Below, in pieces: positions 1 through 14,429 of a stretch of 64,000 nucleotides of DNA. Position 1 is the stretch's first letter; every line of letters begins with the position of its first letter. The notes under the pieces are model-generated. The model was not told the origin of the DNA, did not search any database, and saw only the letters and a program-made list of their open reading frames with translations. The position numbers and the translations under genes were made by a program. Location of the stretch: positions 6,944,001-7,008,000 of the forward strand of contig OZ316892.1 of the NCBI GenBank assembly GCA_973895155.1. Reading direction: 5' to 3'. The DNA comes from Marsupella aquatica (taxonomy: Eukaryota; Marchantiophyta).

Positions 1-3800
<3,800 letters not shown>

Positions 3801-4267
3801 TTTTTCACACTAGTTTATAAAAGTAATGCGAAACTGCTAATGTTTCCATAAAACTAGCGGTTCATTCTGTTGGCCTTGCTTGGCCATTAGAGCATCTCCA
3901 GCAGTAGGCCTGTAACCCCCAAAATCCCCACATAGCGGAAATTCGCGGAGAGCGTTCCCCGCACTGGCCCCTATCACTAAAAGATTAGTGGTCGGGACCC
4001 TCTTCATTGACCCTGGCTGCGGGATTGGCAGCTGGCAGACAGTGCTCCCATCTTGGCCTTCCCCCATCGATGTTCTCAAACAATCCATATGTCAGGAGAT
4101 ATATCCTAGTTATGCATGGAACCTTAACCAGCCATGGTGCCAAGAGACTTTTCACGTCTTTGTTTGTGAATGTTTTTCACTCCAATTGTAGAGGTCAAAT
4201 TTTATACTCTGATGTTGAATTGTCTCTAACTGGTTTTCCCATGCAATTCAAGGTGGTGTTCACTTGA

Positions 4268-4423
4268 AGATAACATCTGGAATATTGTGCAGTCTATTGC
4301 TTACTAATTATATCAAGTTTGTTTGAAAGCTACCGATGAGCTATTAGATAACATCTGGAATATTGTGCAGTCTATTGCTTACTAATTATATCAAGTTTGT
4401 TTGAAAGCTACCGATGAGCTATT
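4268..4423. repeat. Perfect 78-bp tandem duplication
   Basis: Two identical head-to-tail 78-bp units, 4268-4345 and 4346-4423, both beginning AGATAACATCTGG and ending GATGAGCTATT. There is no difference between them, so the duplication is recent. It lies outside any recognised gene. Confidence 0.95.
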
Positions 4424-5655
4424 TGTTTCTATATCAATGGTCCTCAATAATAAATTCATCCGATTGACATTCATGACCTTTAATTCCTCACTTAACACAT
4501 TCTTTGTCACTGATTTCAGATTTGGTGACTAGCTTGTTCAAAAACTGAAATTCAAAGATTGTGCACTATGTAAAAAGTTAAAAATGCATTTTCAAATTTC
4601 ATAATCCCCATACCAGGCTAACCCAGGGGTTCTGTGTCCTCACCCGGGGTAATGCCTCATAATCACTTGTGAAAAAAACTAAGTAAACAATTCACTGGAG
4701 GTTTAAGGTGAGGCTTCCCTAGAAGCCTAGACCCCAACTCTGGCCTCCACAACTCTAGCCCCAACTTTAGCTTATGTTCAACCACACCTGCCCTTATAAA
4801 AGACTTATTAACTCACTACTCATTCTTGTCCTGTGGTGAACAAAGTCTCAAAGTCAGGGGTTGACCACTTCATCAGTTATCAGTATTTCTGTCCTTAGCT
4901 TTTGTGAATCTCAGTTGAGTAGTTGAGATGGGCCTTTGCACCTATGTGCATCTCAGATGGGCAGCTGAGATTGGCCCAATCTTGGCTGACCTTCCCAAGA
5001 TAGGCGTACGGATGAAATAAATCCCCAAAAAATGAATTCAAAAATTTTGCAAATTTTTTTCTTTTTGAGGAAATTCCGGTACGGTTGTGGCCCATATCAG
5101 TTGCCCTCACTGAGATGGGGCATACAACAGTAAGGACGCCCCATAGTGAAAAACAATGGATTTTTGTACCCATTTGTTCCCATAGTAACTTGGTGACTCA
5201 ATGACTTCTTTAAGATGACATGACCAATGATATCAGATTAAGTGATTGGAAGATATCAGCTGATGGAAATCTACAACTATAATAAGGGATCCCGCTTTTT
5301 TTTGTCCTTGGTCACCATACAAAAAAGCTTCTGGGAGGGAAAGATCCACAGCCGTTGGATTTGATTCGCTATTTTTGCTCACCATTGATGAGAGAAATGT
5401 ACACCCCTATCATGTATTTGCTTCCCGCTGCCCCGTAATGCCCCCGGCCAATCCCTATGGGCCTGCCCTCCTTGCACAGTGCAAAGCACTGGCATAGGGC
5501 TTGTGATTTATAAGTGATGAGGTACTTATAGTCGTCTCACTATCAAAGGTCAAGCACTTGACACTCACCACCTTTTGTGGTGCTCAAGTGCTTTAGTGTG
5601 GTTTCACGAATTAGTAGTAAGATAATAATCATCTCCTAGGACGCTTTGGCAAGTA
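4424..5655. other. Intergenic DNA, nothing recognised
   Basis: AT-rich sequence with scattered stops in all frames. No coding, RNA or mobile-element signature was recognised before the tandem-repeat unit that flanks the copia insertion. Confidence 0.5.
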
Positions 5656-5656
5656 T

Positions 5657-5861
5657 AGGGTAATGATAGTTTTACTAGTCTGTAACCTCGTGACCAGAAA
5701 GTGAGGAAATGCTAACCGGCCGCAACTGGGAAGTTTTTCTCAGCTTTGTGGGAACAAGTTTGAGACACTAACCCCAGCCGAAAGAGTCATTCTCATAAGT
5801 AATACCTATATGGGAAAAAGAATACTGGGCAAGATTTTCTGGGCACAAGGTTATGGAAATG
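5657..5861. repeat. First unit of a diverged tandem repeat, split by the copia insertion
   Basis: The segment beginning AGGGTAATGAT and ending TTATGGAAATG has a diverged relative at 12593-12800, with shared blocks such as TGACCAGAAAGTGA and GAAGTTTTTCT. When the copia element and one copy of its 5-bp target duplication are removed, the two become adjacent units of roughly 270 bp. The element therefore inserted into an existing tandem duplication. Confidence 0.75.
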
Positions 5862-6193
5862 TGTTGAACTAAGACGTCATTCGCAACGACCATACAACCA
5901 TGATTCATTCCATGCACACGTAGTCGACACAATCTCTACGTGGTTCACCTTTTCTCCAAGGCTATGTCCACACGAACACTCAAGCTTTACTTCAAGAGTA
6001 GACGAACACACATGCTCTCTCTCTTCCTCCTGTTGCTCTATTACAATGAGTAAGCACCACACACCAGCGGCTTACACTAGCCCTGGTATATACAAGGTCA
6101 CACACGACTAACCTAACCTCAGCTAAGATCCTAACTGTGGTTAGCCTAAGTGCCGTAACCTATGAGTCACAAGACTAAGAGCAATCCTTAACA
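5862..6193 (-). repeat. 3' LTR of the copia element
   Basis: 332 bp with TG...CA ends. It differs from the other LTR at four positions, all transitions. In the element's own direction this is the downstream LTR. Confidence 0.95.
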
Positions 6194-6207
6194 AACTCCC
6201 CCTTGAC
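6194..6207 (-). other. Polypurine tract of the copia element
   Basis: Directly inside the 3' LTR the - strand reads GTCAAGGGGGAGTT, a purine-rich run of the kind that primes plus-strand synthesis in LTR retrotransposons. Confidence 0.75.
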
Positions 6208-6396
6208 TCTAGTCTTGGGGACTGCAATTTCTGCTATCCATATGAGATACTCAGCGGGAATTCTAGACAATCACCTAAAACCATAGGTGTCCCCCTAAAA
6301 ACTATTTAAGGTTAACTAAGGGTTAACTAGAATTAAGCCGTAGCCATAACAGGATTGAGTAACCCATATACAGAAATTACATATTGTTAAGTTACT

Positions 6397-7968
6397 CTAC
6401 TTGTGCTGCAAATGCAAAACTTGCAAAGTAGCACGATGTCTTAAGTAACTCTCCAAAGGAATCACTTTGGTAAAAGCATCAGCCGGGGTGAGCTTTCCAT
6501 CAATCTTGACTAGCTCAAACATTTTATCAGACACTACTTGCCTAATAAAATGGTACTTGATATCAATGTGTTTCACCCTGCTATCCATAACCTGGTTAAT
6601 AGCTAGGTGAAGCGCACTTTGGCTATCACAATGAAGAGTCATTTTTCCATGCTCCAATCCCATCTCAGTGACCAGCTTATCCAACCAAATTGCTTCCTTT
6701 GCTGCTTCTGCTGCTGCAACATATTCTGTTTCTGTAGTAGACCAAGATACACACTTCTGCAAGGTAGATCTCCAACTTATGCATCCTCTTCCAAGAGTAA
6801 ACCCATACCCAATCGTTGACCTCCTTGTTTCCAGACAGCCTCCGTAGTCAGAATCTACATAGCCAACCAAAGATTTGGTTTTGTTTGATCTACTATCAAA
6901 CAATAGACCATAGTCTATTGTGCACTTAAGATACCTGAGAATCCATTTCACAGTCTCCCAATGTACCTTCCCTGGATTTGACATGAATCTACTCACTTTG
7001 CCCATTGCTAGGGCTAGATCAGGCCTGGTACATGTCATCAAATACATTAGACTGCCCACTGTCTTCTCATATGGAACCTTAGTCATCAAGCCTCTCTCCA
7101 CTGGATCCGTGGGGCAGAAAGCCGATGATAACTTGAAATGTGGAGCCAAAGGAATACTTACTGGCTTACAATTTTCCATGTTGAATCTTGCAAGTACCTT
7201 TTCAGCATACTTGCCTTGATTCAACCACAACTGTCCAGTTTCAAAGTTCCTCGTAATCTCCATACCTAAGAACCTCTTGGCTTTCCCAAGATCCTTCATT
7301 CGGAATTCAGAACTCAATTTTGCTTTGAGTTTGTCAACCTCAGTTTGATCCTTAGCCACAATCAACATGTCATCCACATAGAGCACCAGAATGAGCAAAC
7401 CAAACACACCATTCTTGACTGATTTCGTATACACACAAGGGTCATACACCATCCTAGTGAATCCTTGTGCAAGCATGAAATCATCAAACCGCTTGTTCCA
7501 CTGCCGAGGAGCTTGCTTCAATCCATACAAGGACTTAAGTAACCTGCAAACTAAACTCTTTTGGCCCTTCTTCACAAAGCCCAGTGGTTGCCTCATGAAA
7601 ATTTGTTCCTCCAAGGTGCCATAGAGAAAAGCAGTAACAACATCCATTTGATCTAACACCAGATAAAAAAACACAACAAGTTGACACAAAATTTGTATCA
7701 TGGAATATTTGGCAACTGGAGAGAAGACCTCATTGTAATCCACTCCCTTCTCTTGAGTGAATCCCTTGGCAACAAGCCTTGCCTTGTATATCTTGTCTCC
7801 TTCATCTGAAGAGTTGTCCTTCAGCTTATAAATCCACTTGCTATCCACCACTTGTTGATCACTTGGCAGTTGCACCAGCTCCCATGTTCTATTGTCACTT
7901 AAAAGATTGCAACTCCCTCTGCATCGCTGCATTCCATTCATCTTTCTCGTCTGAAATGCACGCCTCAT
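6397..7968 (-). pseudogene. Copia reverse transcriptase and RNase H
   Basis: About 520 open codons. The N-terminal part carries the copia RT block: TWELVQLP, a DSKWIYKLK-type region, KARLVAKGFTQEKGVDYNEVF, then QMDVVTAFLYGTLEE and YGLKQAPRQW. The catalytic box is LYVDDMLI. The C-terminal half has the RNase H signature: GYVDSDYGGCLETRRSTIGY, WSTTETEYVAAAEAAKEAIW, and a terminal HIDIKYHFIR block. The frame is open to its natural end, so this is the best-preserved part of the element. It no longer joins in frame to the integrase segment upstream, hence the pseudogene call. No internal ATG suits an independent protein. Confidence 0.9.
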
Positions 7969-8083
7969 GATAAGAAGAAGGTTCTCCTTCTTCCAAGATC
8001 AATGCTCTATCATCATCTTCAGGTGCAATGTCAACATCATCTAACCTTGATGAATCTGTCCATTGTCCATACCTTGTAGGAGC

Positions 8084-8680
8084 TCAAGTAGTACGTCTTG
8101 ATTTTCTAGCTGATGATTCTGGTTGATCTTGTTCTAATGGTTGAATTTGAGGTATTCCAACAACAACTTGCTCCTCTTGTTCCAATACCGGAACCAGCTC
8201 CATTCTCGGAGCACCTCCTTCATTTATGTCATGAAAACTCTCCTGACCAATCTCCCCCACAACATGGTCCAGGATAGGAGATTTACCTTTGTCAGTACGG
8301 GAAGCCTGAGCATTCTCCCCCTCCTTTGATGATCTGGATTCATTAAAGGATACATCTCTACTGACAAGCAACGTACAAGCTTCTGGATCCCATAGCCTGT
8401 ATTCTTTCACACCTGGTTGATAACCAAGAAAAAGACACTTCTTGGAAGTAGAATCTAGTTTAGATCGATTCTGCTTAGGTGTGAGAGCATATGCATCACT
8501 TCCAAAGACTCTCAAAACCTGATAGTCTGCGTGCCGTCCATACCTCATTTCAAACGGCGTTTTGAAATGGATTGCACTTGAAGGAGAAAGATTTACCAAA
8601 TAAGCTGCCGTATTTATAGCTTCAGCCCAAAATTCATGCGGTAAACCTGATTGGCTCAACATACTCCTCGATCGCTCCAA
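8084..8680 (-). pseudogene. Copia integrase C-terminal region
   Basis: Reads GLPHEFWAEAINTAAYLVN, then KTPFEMRYGR and the GSDAYALTPKQNRSKLD to KCLFLGYQPGVKEYRLWDP blocks. These are typical of the copia integrase C-terminus and the spacer before RT. Upstream, a TAG interrupts the conserved TPQ-NGV-ERLNRT stretch, at a position normally Gln. The segment is therefore separated from the catalytic core by at least one stop. Confidence 0.85.
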
Positions 8681-8860
8681 TAGTGTTCGGTTTAGCCGCT
8701 CACAAACACCATTCTATTGAGGAGTATAAACTGTCGTGAGATGACGAGTAATCCCTTGCTCTGCACAATATAGTTCAAATTCACTTGAACTGTACTCCCC
8801 GCCGTTATCTGATCGCAGATATCTCACCTTGGATCCAGTCTGATTCTCAATTTGGGCTTT

Positions 8861-9448
8861 TCACTTCTTAAAAGTGCCAAAAACTTCAGACTTGGCGTGT
8901 AGAAATGTGATCCACACATACCGTGAGTAATCATCAATGAACGTGACATAGTACAATTTTCCAGAAAGTGAGGGAGTTGGGGCTGGACCCCACACATCAC
9001 TATGTACATACTCAAGTATAGCTTTGGTATTGTGAGTTCCAACACCAAAGGTTCTCCTGTGCTGCTTCCCAAGCACACAGTGTTCACAAAAATCTAGCTT
9101 AGTAGATTCCAAATTAGAAAGAAGTCCTTTCCTGCGAAGTACCGCCAAACCCTTTTCACTCATGTGTCTCAATCTACAGTGCCATAATTGAGTCATCTCG
9201 CCTTGAGATCTAGTTACATTGGCTTCTTCACAAATCACGTTGCCCTCCAACAAATATAGATTCCTGTGCCGCTTACCCTTCATGACAACCTTGCCTTCGG
9301 TTGACACTTGAAGAATACCATCAGCAGAACTCCACCGACATCCATTTGCTTCCAGCATTCCAAGAGAAATCAAGTTCTTTTTCATGTCAGGTATGTGTCT
9401 GACATTACTCACTGTTCGCACAGCTCCATCAAACATCCGAATTTTCAT
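8861..9448 (-). pseudogene. Copia gag-pre-integrase and integrase core
   Basis: Begins with the end of the protease-like region (VRHIPDMKKNLISLGMLE). The gag-pre-integrase zinc motif follows: LWHCRLRHMSEKGL and LDFCEHCVLGKQHR. Then comes the start of the integrase core with its first catalytic Asp (YVHSDVWGP) and the FIDDYSRYVWI block. The frame ends FGTFKK followed by TGA where family members usually have Trp. The rest of the core, with the second Asp (SDNGGEYSS), continues on the other side of this stop. Confidence 0.88.
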
Positions 9449-9709
9449 GGATCCAATTCCAACAATTTAACAAGGATGATCATTCCCCATCAACACGGAA
9501 CCGGTTGATATTGAGTAAGAAGTAAAAAACTCTTTCATACAACAAATATGATAGGTACAGGCACAATCTAAAATCCATTCATCACCGTTGTTACTGGATA
9601 AAATGCAAAGGGCAACATCTGGACTTCACAAGATTTCATCATCAAGCAAGTCAATCATATCAACATCAGTGGCTGCGTTTGCTGATGGTTGATGAGACTG
9701 CTTGACTCG

Positions 9710-9751
9710 ACAGTCTCATTTCATATGGCCAGGCTTGTTACATTTCCAGCA
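9710..9751 (-). pseudogene. Copia gag zinc knuckle with internal stop
   Basis: The - strand encodes a CCHC knuckle, C-W-K-C-N-K-P-G-H-M-K-stop-D-C, with CX2CX4HX4C spacing. The residue before Asp-Cys is TGA, usually Arg or Lys in this family. This is consistent with a CGA to TGA change. Confidence 0.75.
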
Positions 9752-9873
9752 TATAATTGGTTTCCTTTCTAGAGATTTCTCTCTAGACCTGGATCTAGAC
9801 TTAGACCGAGCCTTCTCCTTGCCTCTATTCTGTGAGGGGTATGTTTGTGAAAAGGACCTATTTCACCAATCAT

Positions 9874-10527
9874 CTACTGTTGAGTTCTCCCGCGGTTCAC
9901 ATTCAATGCACTGCCAGATGAAGATGGTGTCTGGGCATGACCCAGTTTCTTCTGTGCATCATCTGACAGCAAAGAGCTTACCACCTCATCATATGAAATG
10001 GTTTTGAGATCTCTATACAAGAGAACCTGCTTCAAACCTTGATACGATGGGGGTAAGGAACTGAGAAGAAGCAATGCCTTATCTTCATCTTCCACTCCCT
10101 TGCCAAGATTTGATAAATCTACAGCTAGGTTGTCGAATTCATCCAAGTGATCTCGAAGCTTGCCTCCTTCTTTTAGCCTCAAGCTCATCAAGAGAGACTT
10201 CTTGTACAACCGATCTGAGGCATCCTCTCGATAGTACTTCTCTCTAAGGGCCTTGAATAAGGATACGCAATCCTCGTAGTCGTCCAGCTTCTTAATGATA
10301 TGCGGCTTCAGATACAGCATAACCGCATTCACAGCAATCACTTGCTCTTGCCTCCATTTCCTCAACGGGATCTCCTCTTCACTGCTAGACTCCTCGCGAG
10401 TCGATAGCAGATGATCTAGGCCCATAGCACGAAAAATTCCCTTAACCTGCTTCTCCCATAACAAATAATCTGTGCGCCCATCATATTTTTCCACCTCAAA
10501 CTTGACACCGCCAAACTTGGATGCCAT
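9874..10527 (-). pseudogene. Copia gag (UBN2-type)
   Basis: Starts at ATG 10527 (MASKFGGVKFEVEKYDG). It reads through WEKQVKGIFRAMGL, LRKWRQEQVIAVNAVMLYLKP, a YREDASDRLYKKSLLMSLRLKEG block and LLSSLPPSYQGLKQVLLY, all standard for plant copia gag (UBN2 family). It assembles the virus-like particle in intact elements. The frame ends in TAG just before the zinc-knuckle region, which intact relatives keep in the same polyprotein. A GTG 24 bp upstream is in frame, but the ATG is the natural start. Confidence 0.88.
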
Positions 10528-10551
10528 CGTTGTCCTTCCAACGTTCTCCAC

Positions 10552-12181
10552 GTGCTATTGCTGTGCTGCTCCCTATATGCTTTTATCGCTTTTTTCTTCC
10601 TTCCTTCTCGTTGACTCAAATCCAAATCACGAAAAAATGTCGTTTTTCGCAACTTTCCAAAAAACTTGAAACTTGTCACCGCCACTTAGCCCACCAACCT
10701 AGCAAGCCAACGCTGAAATCCAAAATTGAAATCGAGTTCCAACGAAAAACTTTTTCACGTTTCGGTCGGGGTGGGTAAAACTCAAAAATTCTCCCCCGTT
10801 TTCACCACCTCAGGGAATAAGAAAAATTCCAAGTACCACCCATCGTCGGAAATGAAAATCGAGTGGTGCACCGCATTGCTAGCTTCAGTGGCTACGTTCT
10901 CGCCAAAAAAGATCCGAAAAAAGTTACTGTTTGGACCTTGGAATCTTTGACTAAAGGCCAAAAAACAGCTCTCTATTTTTTCGGTATATTCCTTGGACTG
11001 TGCAACAGGTCTCACAGGGGGCCGTTCCCCCTGTCCAAGCGATTAATTTGGTGGGTCACCGGGCCCGGGATGCCGCTTAACCAATGAGGAGCCTGGAAAG
11101 GATTAAAAAACTGGGCCTAAGGAGGTTTAAGCCCCTTAACACAAAAATACTGTCTTAAAAAAGGCAGTGCACAAGGGGCCGGGGAGTAAAAAACCGAGTC
11201 GAAATGGGCAGGGATGGAGCTGCGACGGTCGGGACCTCCGGGACGTCCGGGACGTCCGCGTCGGCTGCGATGGTCGGGACGTCTGCGACGTCCGTGCCGG
11301 CCGCGACATCCGAGACGGCTGTGACGTTCGAGACGGCCGGGGCGTCCAGGACGTTCGCGATGGGAGTATTAGCGAGGAGGAGGAGGGGGTCGCCGACGGG
11401 GTATTGACAGGGGTGCAAGGGTCAGGAGGGTGTGTATACACACCACAAAAAAGGCCCTATTCTAAGGCAAAATATGCACAAAAAATAAATTTGTTGGGTT
11501 ACTCACACTGCCGTTATCACTTTACACCAGATAAAGACTAGTTTTCGACGGGAAATGTTACCGAATTGCACCGGCACCGTTTGCAACTCTAGCAGAGTAA
11601 AAAATTCCCGTCACGACTCCTTCACTCCGCGTCAAGTGTCAATCTTGGACTCAAAACGACCACTGCATCGCGATATCTCCATTGAGTCGTTGCACTTCCT
11701 GTTTCTTCCTCCGAGTCGAACGCAACGAGAAGTAACCCCGCTTCAGTCAAAAGAAGACTCCATAGCCAGTCAAAAACTCAGAACGGCTCTTTTGCTTGGT
11801 ACATCGCACTCACTACACCCTCGATAGCAAACCAGCTACCGAAATGATCAGCTTTGCCCGATCTACGATTTGAGCTAAAGGTTGTGACGCCTCGCGCACC
11901 ACAAAGCTCACACCGTCGAGAAAATGATCTCAGTTCCCCCCCAAAAGAACCGTCGAAGAAAAAACCGTCGAACACGAATCACAAAAAATCCAGAACGACG
12001 GAAACGTGAATTCCTCCGCACCACGAACTCCGTTCAGAGATTTCTTTGCACCGTCGGAAAGCCCTTGCCTCGATCTATCCGTTGAGCCCAACACCTCCAA
12101 GTTCCATGCGACAGAACTCCGTGAAATCCACCAACTCTAACCACTGGAAAAACTGTCACCAACACGTCACCTCCCAGGCTT
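10552..12181 (-). other. Copia leader between PBS and gag
   Basis: About 1.6 kb of untranslated leader, unusually long for a copia element. It contains the GC-rich short-period repeat at 11216-11365 and otherwise no recognised domain. Short open stretches here are biased by the repeat and do not resemble proteins. Confidence 0.6.
11216..11365. repeat. GC-rich 9-bp-period minisatellite in the copia leader
   Basis: Imperfect iterations of GGGACGTCC and CGAGACGGC-type units, strongly CpG-rich against AT-rich surroundings. The period of 9 keeps several frames open. On the - strand they read as Ser/Arg/Thr-rich repeats, which I regard as spurious. Confidence 0.8.
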
Positions 12182-12193
12182 GCTCTGATACCA
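12182..12193 (-). other. Primer binding site, tRNA-Met initiator
   Basis: The - strand reads TGGTATCAGAGC two bases inside the 5' LTR. This is the standard plant copia PBS complementary to the 3' end of initiator tRNA-Met. Confidence 0.93.
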
Positions 12194-12195
12194 AT

Positions 12196-12527
12196 TGTTG
12201 AACTAAGACGTCATTTGCAACGACCATACAACCATGATTCATTCCATGCACACGTAGTCGACACAATCTCTACGTGGTTTACCTTTTCTCCAAGGCTACG
12301 TCCACACGAACACTCAAGCTTTACTTCAAGAGTAGACGAACACACATGCTCTCTCTCTTCCTCCTGTTGCTCTGTTACAATGAGTAAGCACCACACACCA
12401 GCGGCTTACACTAGCCCTGGTATATACAAGGTCACACACGACTAACCTAACCTCAGCTAAGATCCTAACTGTGGTTAGCCTAAGTGCCGTAACCTATGAG
12501 TCACAAGACTAAGAGCAATCCTTAACA
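12196..12527 (-). repeat. 5' LTR of the copia element
   Basis: 332 bp, same ends as the partner at 5862-6193. It would hold the promoter for - strand transcription. It is followed on the outside by the target-site copy AAATG. Confidence 0.95.
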
Positions 12528-12845
12528 AAATGGTGGCACCTAATAAAAAAGTTACACACCTGTAATCTTTCTTCCCGACAAGAATTACATATAGGGTAAT
12601 GACGGCTTGGTCCTGGGGTTATTGGTCTATAACCCTGTGACCAGAAAGTGAAAAAATGCTGACAAGCTACCGGAAGTTTTTCTGAGCTTTGTGAGAACAG
12701 GTTATAGAGAGTAACCCTAGCCCCAAACAGTCATTATTGTAGGTAATACCTGTCCAGAAAAAGATTCTCTGGCAAGATTTTTTGGGAACCCAATTATGGA
12801 AATAGTGGCACTTACTAGAAAAAGTTACACACCCGTAACCTTTCT
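12528..12845. repeat. Remainder of unit one and second tandem unit flanking copia
   Basis: 12528-12592 completes the interrupted unit, and 12593 onward repeats it with moderate divergence. The GTGGCAC...AAAGTTACACACC block occurs twice, near 12534 and 12806. No gene was recognised. Confidence 0.7.
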
Positions 12846-14190
12846 TAATAACGTGCTTCTGTATGAATAGGATAATGTCCTGGTTAGAGGGCATTGTGGG
12901 ATATAATGCCCATAACTAGGACATTAATGTACATAAAAACTTGAGTGACTTTTCGATAACAAACAAGAAAAAGTAAATCCTTGAAATAGAAAATTCAGAT
13001 TAAAAGGTCATCCAATAAGTGATTGCTATGAAATTGGCCAAAAATATACGTTCTTGAGTTATTAGATTCTATTCATAGATATTTTGTTCGTATCACCATA
13101 TAAGATTTGGTTATCATCTTGAGATCTTGACTAAATTTAAATCTTTTTTTGTGTATGGTAAAACTATATTTACGGGCCCCACTAGAGGTCCCTTCCAAAA
13201 TTCCTGGCACCACAGCGTGCCACGTCAAACCGCAACAAACAAGACTCGTCGATTTTGTGAATCAAACTTATAGTTTTCATTCATGTTTGTGTCAATTTGG
13301 GTGTAAATGTTGGGACGCCGTGCCGTAAAAAGAAAAGTAAAAACATTGGAAATGCAAAGAGCAAGACGGTTAAAACTGTCACTATGTAACCGTTTTAGTT
13401 ACATTTCCAATTTTAAAACTTAAATTCAAATATTTATAAAAAGTATTTTCCATATAATAAATAATGACTAATAACTAACTTGATAACTTCCTTGTTAAAC
13501 CGCAACTCCCGGTATGTAAGGACCTCTCGTATTGTACGGCCATTAATGTTGGGAAGAGCACATAGAAACCCAGGATCGGGGAGGAGGAATGGTTGGAATT
13601 TTGAAAGTTCATCAAATTTTATACTCAAAACTATTTACTCATTCTCAAAACAAAAAATACCCAGTCGTAGATCTCATTGAGATCTTTCTTTTGCACCCTA
13701 GATCGCCTTCTAACATGGATGAATAAGATTTCTAGAGGCATTACAAAATGGACGACAAAGATCGTAAAATCAACAAAATCGACGACTAGGAAGGCTTGGA
13801 TTTGTTTAATTTTTTATTTGAAAAATATTAACCCATTTGCAAAGCGGACACAACCCATCCATAGATCTATTTGAGATCTTTCTTTTGAGCCATAGATTGG
13901 CCATTATGATGGATGGACAAGATTTCCGGATATAAGAAATGGAGACGGCTCAGATCTATTCTTCCCCCTGATTTTATTAGCCAAAGGATACACGAACTAA
14001 TTAATTTTTACTTTTATGGAATGGTGTTTTGTATAATCTCCTCCTCAAAAAAACAAGCACATTATGGAGAATTAATGCACTCAAATAAGTCATGAAAGGC
14101 TTTACGAATCCAAGGGAGTTCCGGACCATTTGTAAATTCTGAGGAGCGCAATTTGGCTTTGGATGGGCACCTCTAACGAGCGCGTTTTTC
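12846..14190. other. AT-rich intergenic DNA with a diverged 90-bp duplication
   Basis: No gene was recognised. A segment containing GAGATCTTTCTTTTG, followed by a CTAGATCGCC-like and GGATGA-AAGATTTC stretch, occurs at about 13665-13760 and again, diverged, at 13860-13955. Confidence 0.5.
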
Positions 14191-14429
14191 AAGACATCGC
14201 TGTGTGCTGAAATCAGTGTTCCCCAGTTGAACGAGGGCCCTTTCTTTCAGCTTTCAGGGAACGTCCTGAAACTCATCGGTAGGAAAGCTTGCCCCCGAAT
14301 CACCCGCGATCGGAGAATCGTTTCTGTAGCTGGATTGCTTCCTGCCGAAAGGCGGACGGACGGGCGGACAACACATTTGCTGGGGAGCCCTCTCTTCGCT
14401 CGGGAATGTGATACGGGACGGACTTCGGT

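Larger units (their letters stand above)
5862..12527 (-). mobile_element. Ty1/copia LTR retrotransposon with TSD, coding-defective
   Basis: Complete structure on the - strand. Two 332-bp LTRs start TGTTGAACTAAG and end CCTTAACA. They are flanked by the same 5 bp, AAATG (5857-5861 and 12528-12532). The internal order in the - sense is PBS, long leader, gag, zinc knuckle, gag-pre-integrase, integrase, reverse transcriptase and RNase H, which is the copia order with integrase before RT. The LTRs differ by four transitions, so insertion was fairly recent. The coding part is nevertheless interrupted: TGA in the zinc knuckle, TGA and TAG within integrase, and breaks between the RT and integrase frames. 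The copy is unlikely to encode a working polyprotein. Confidence 0.95.

Noticed and set aside
11136-11541. Ser/Arg/Thr- and Asp/Val-rich open frames
   Set aside because: They are products of the 9-bp-period repeat in the copia leader, open in several frames at once.
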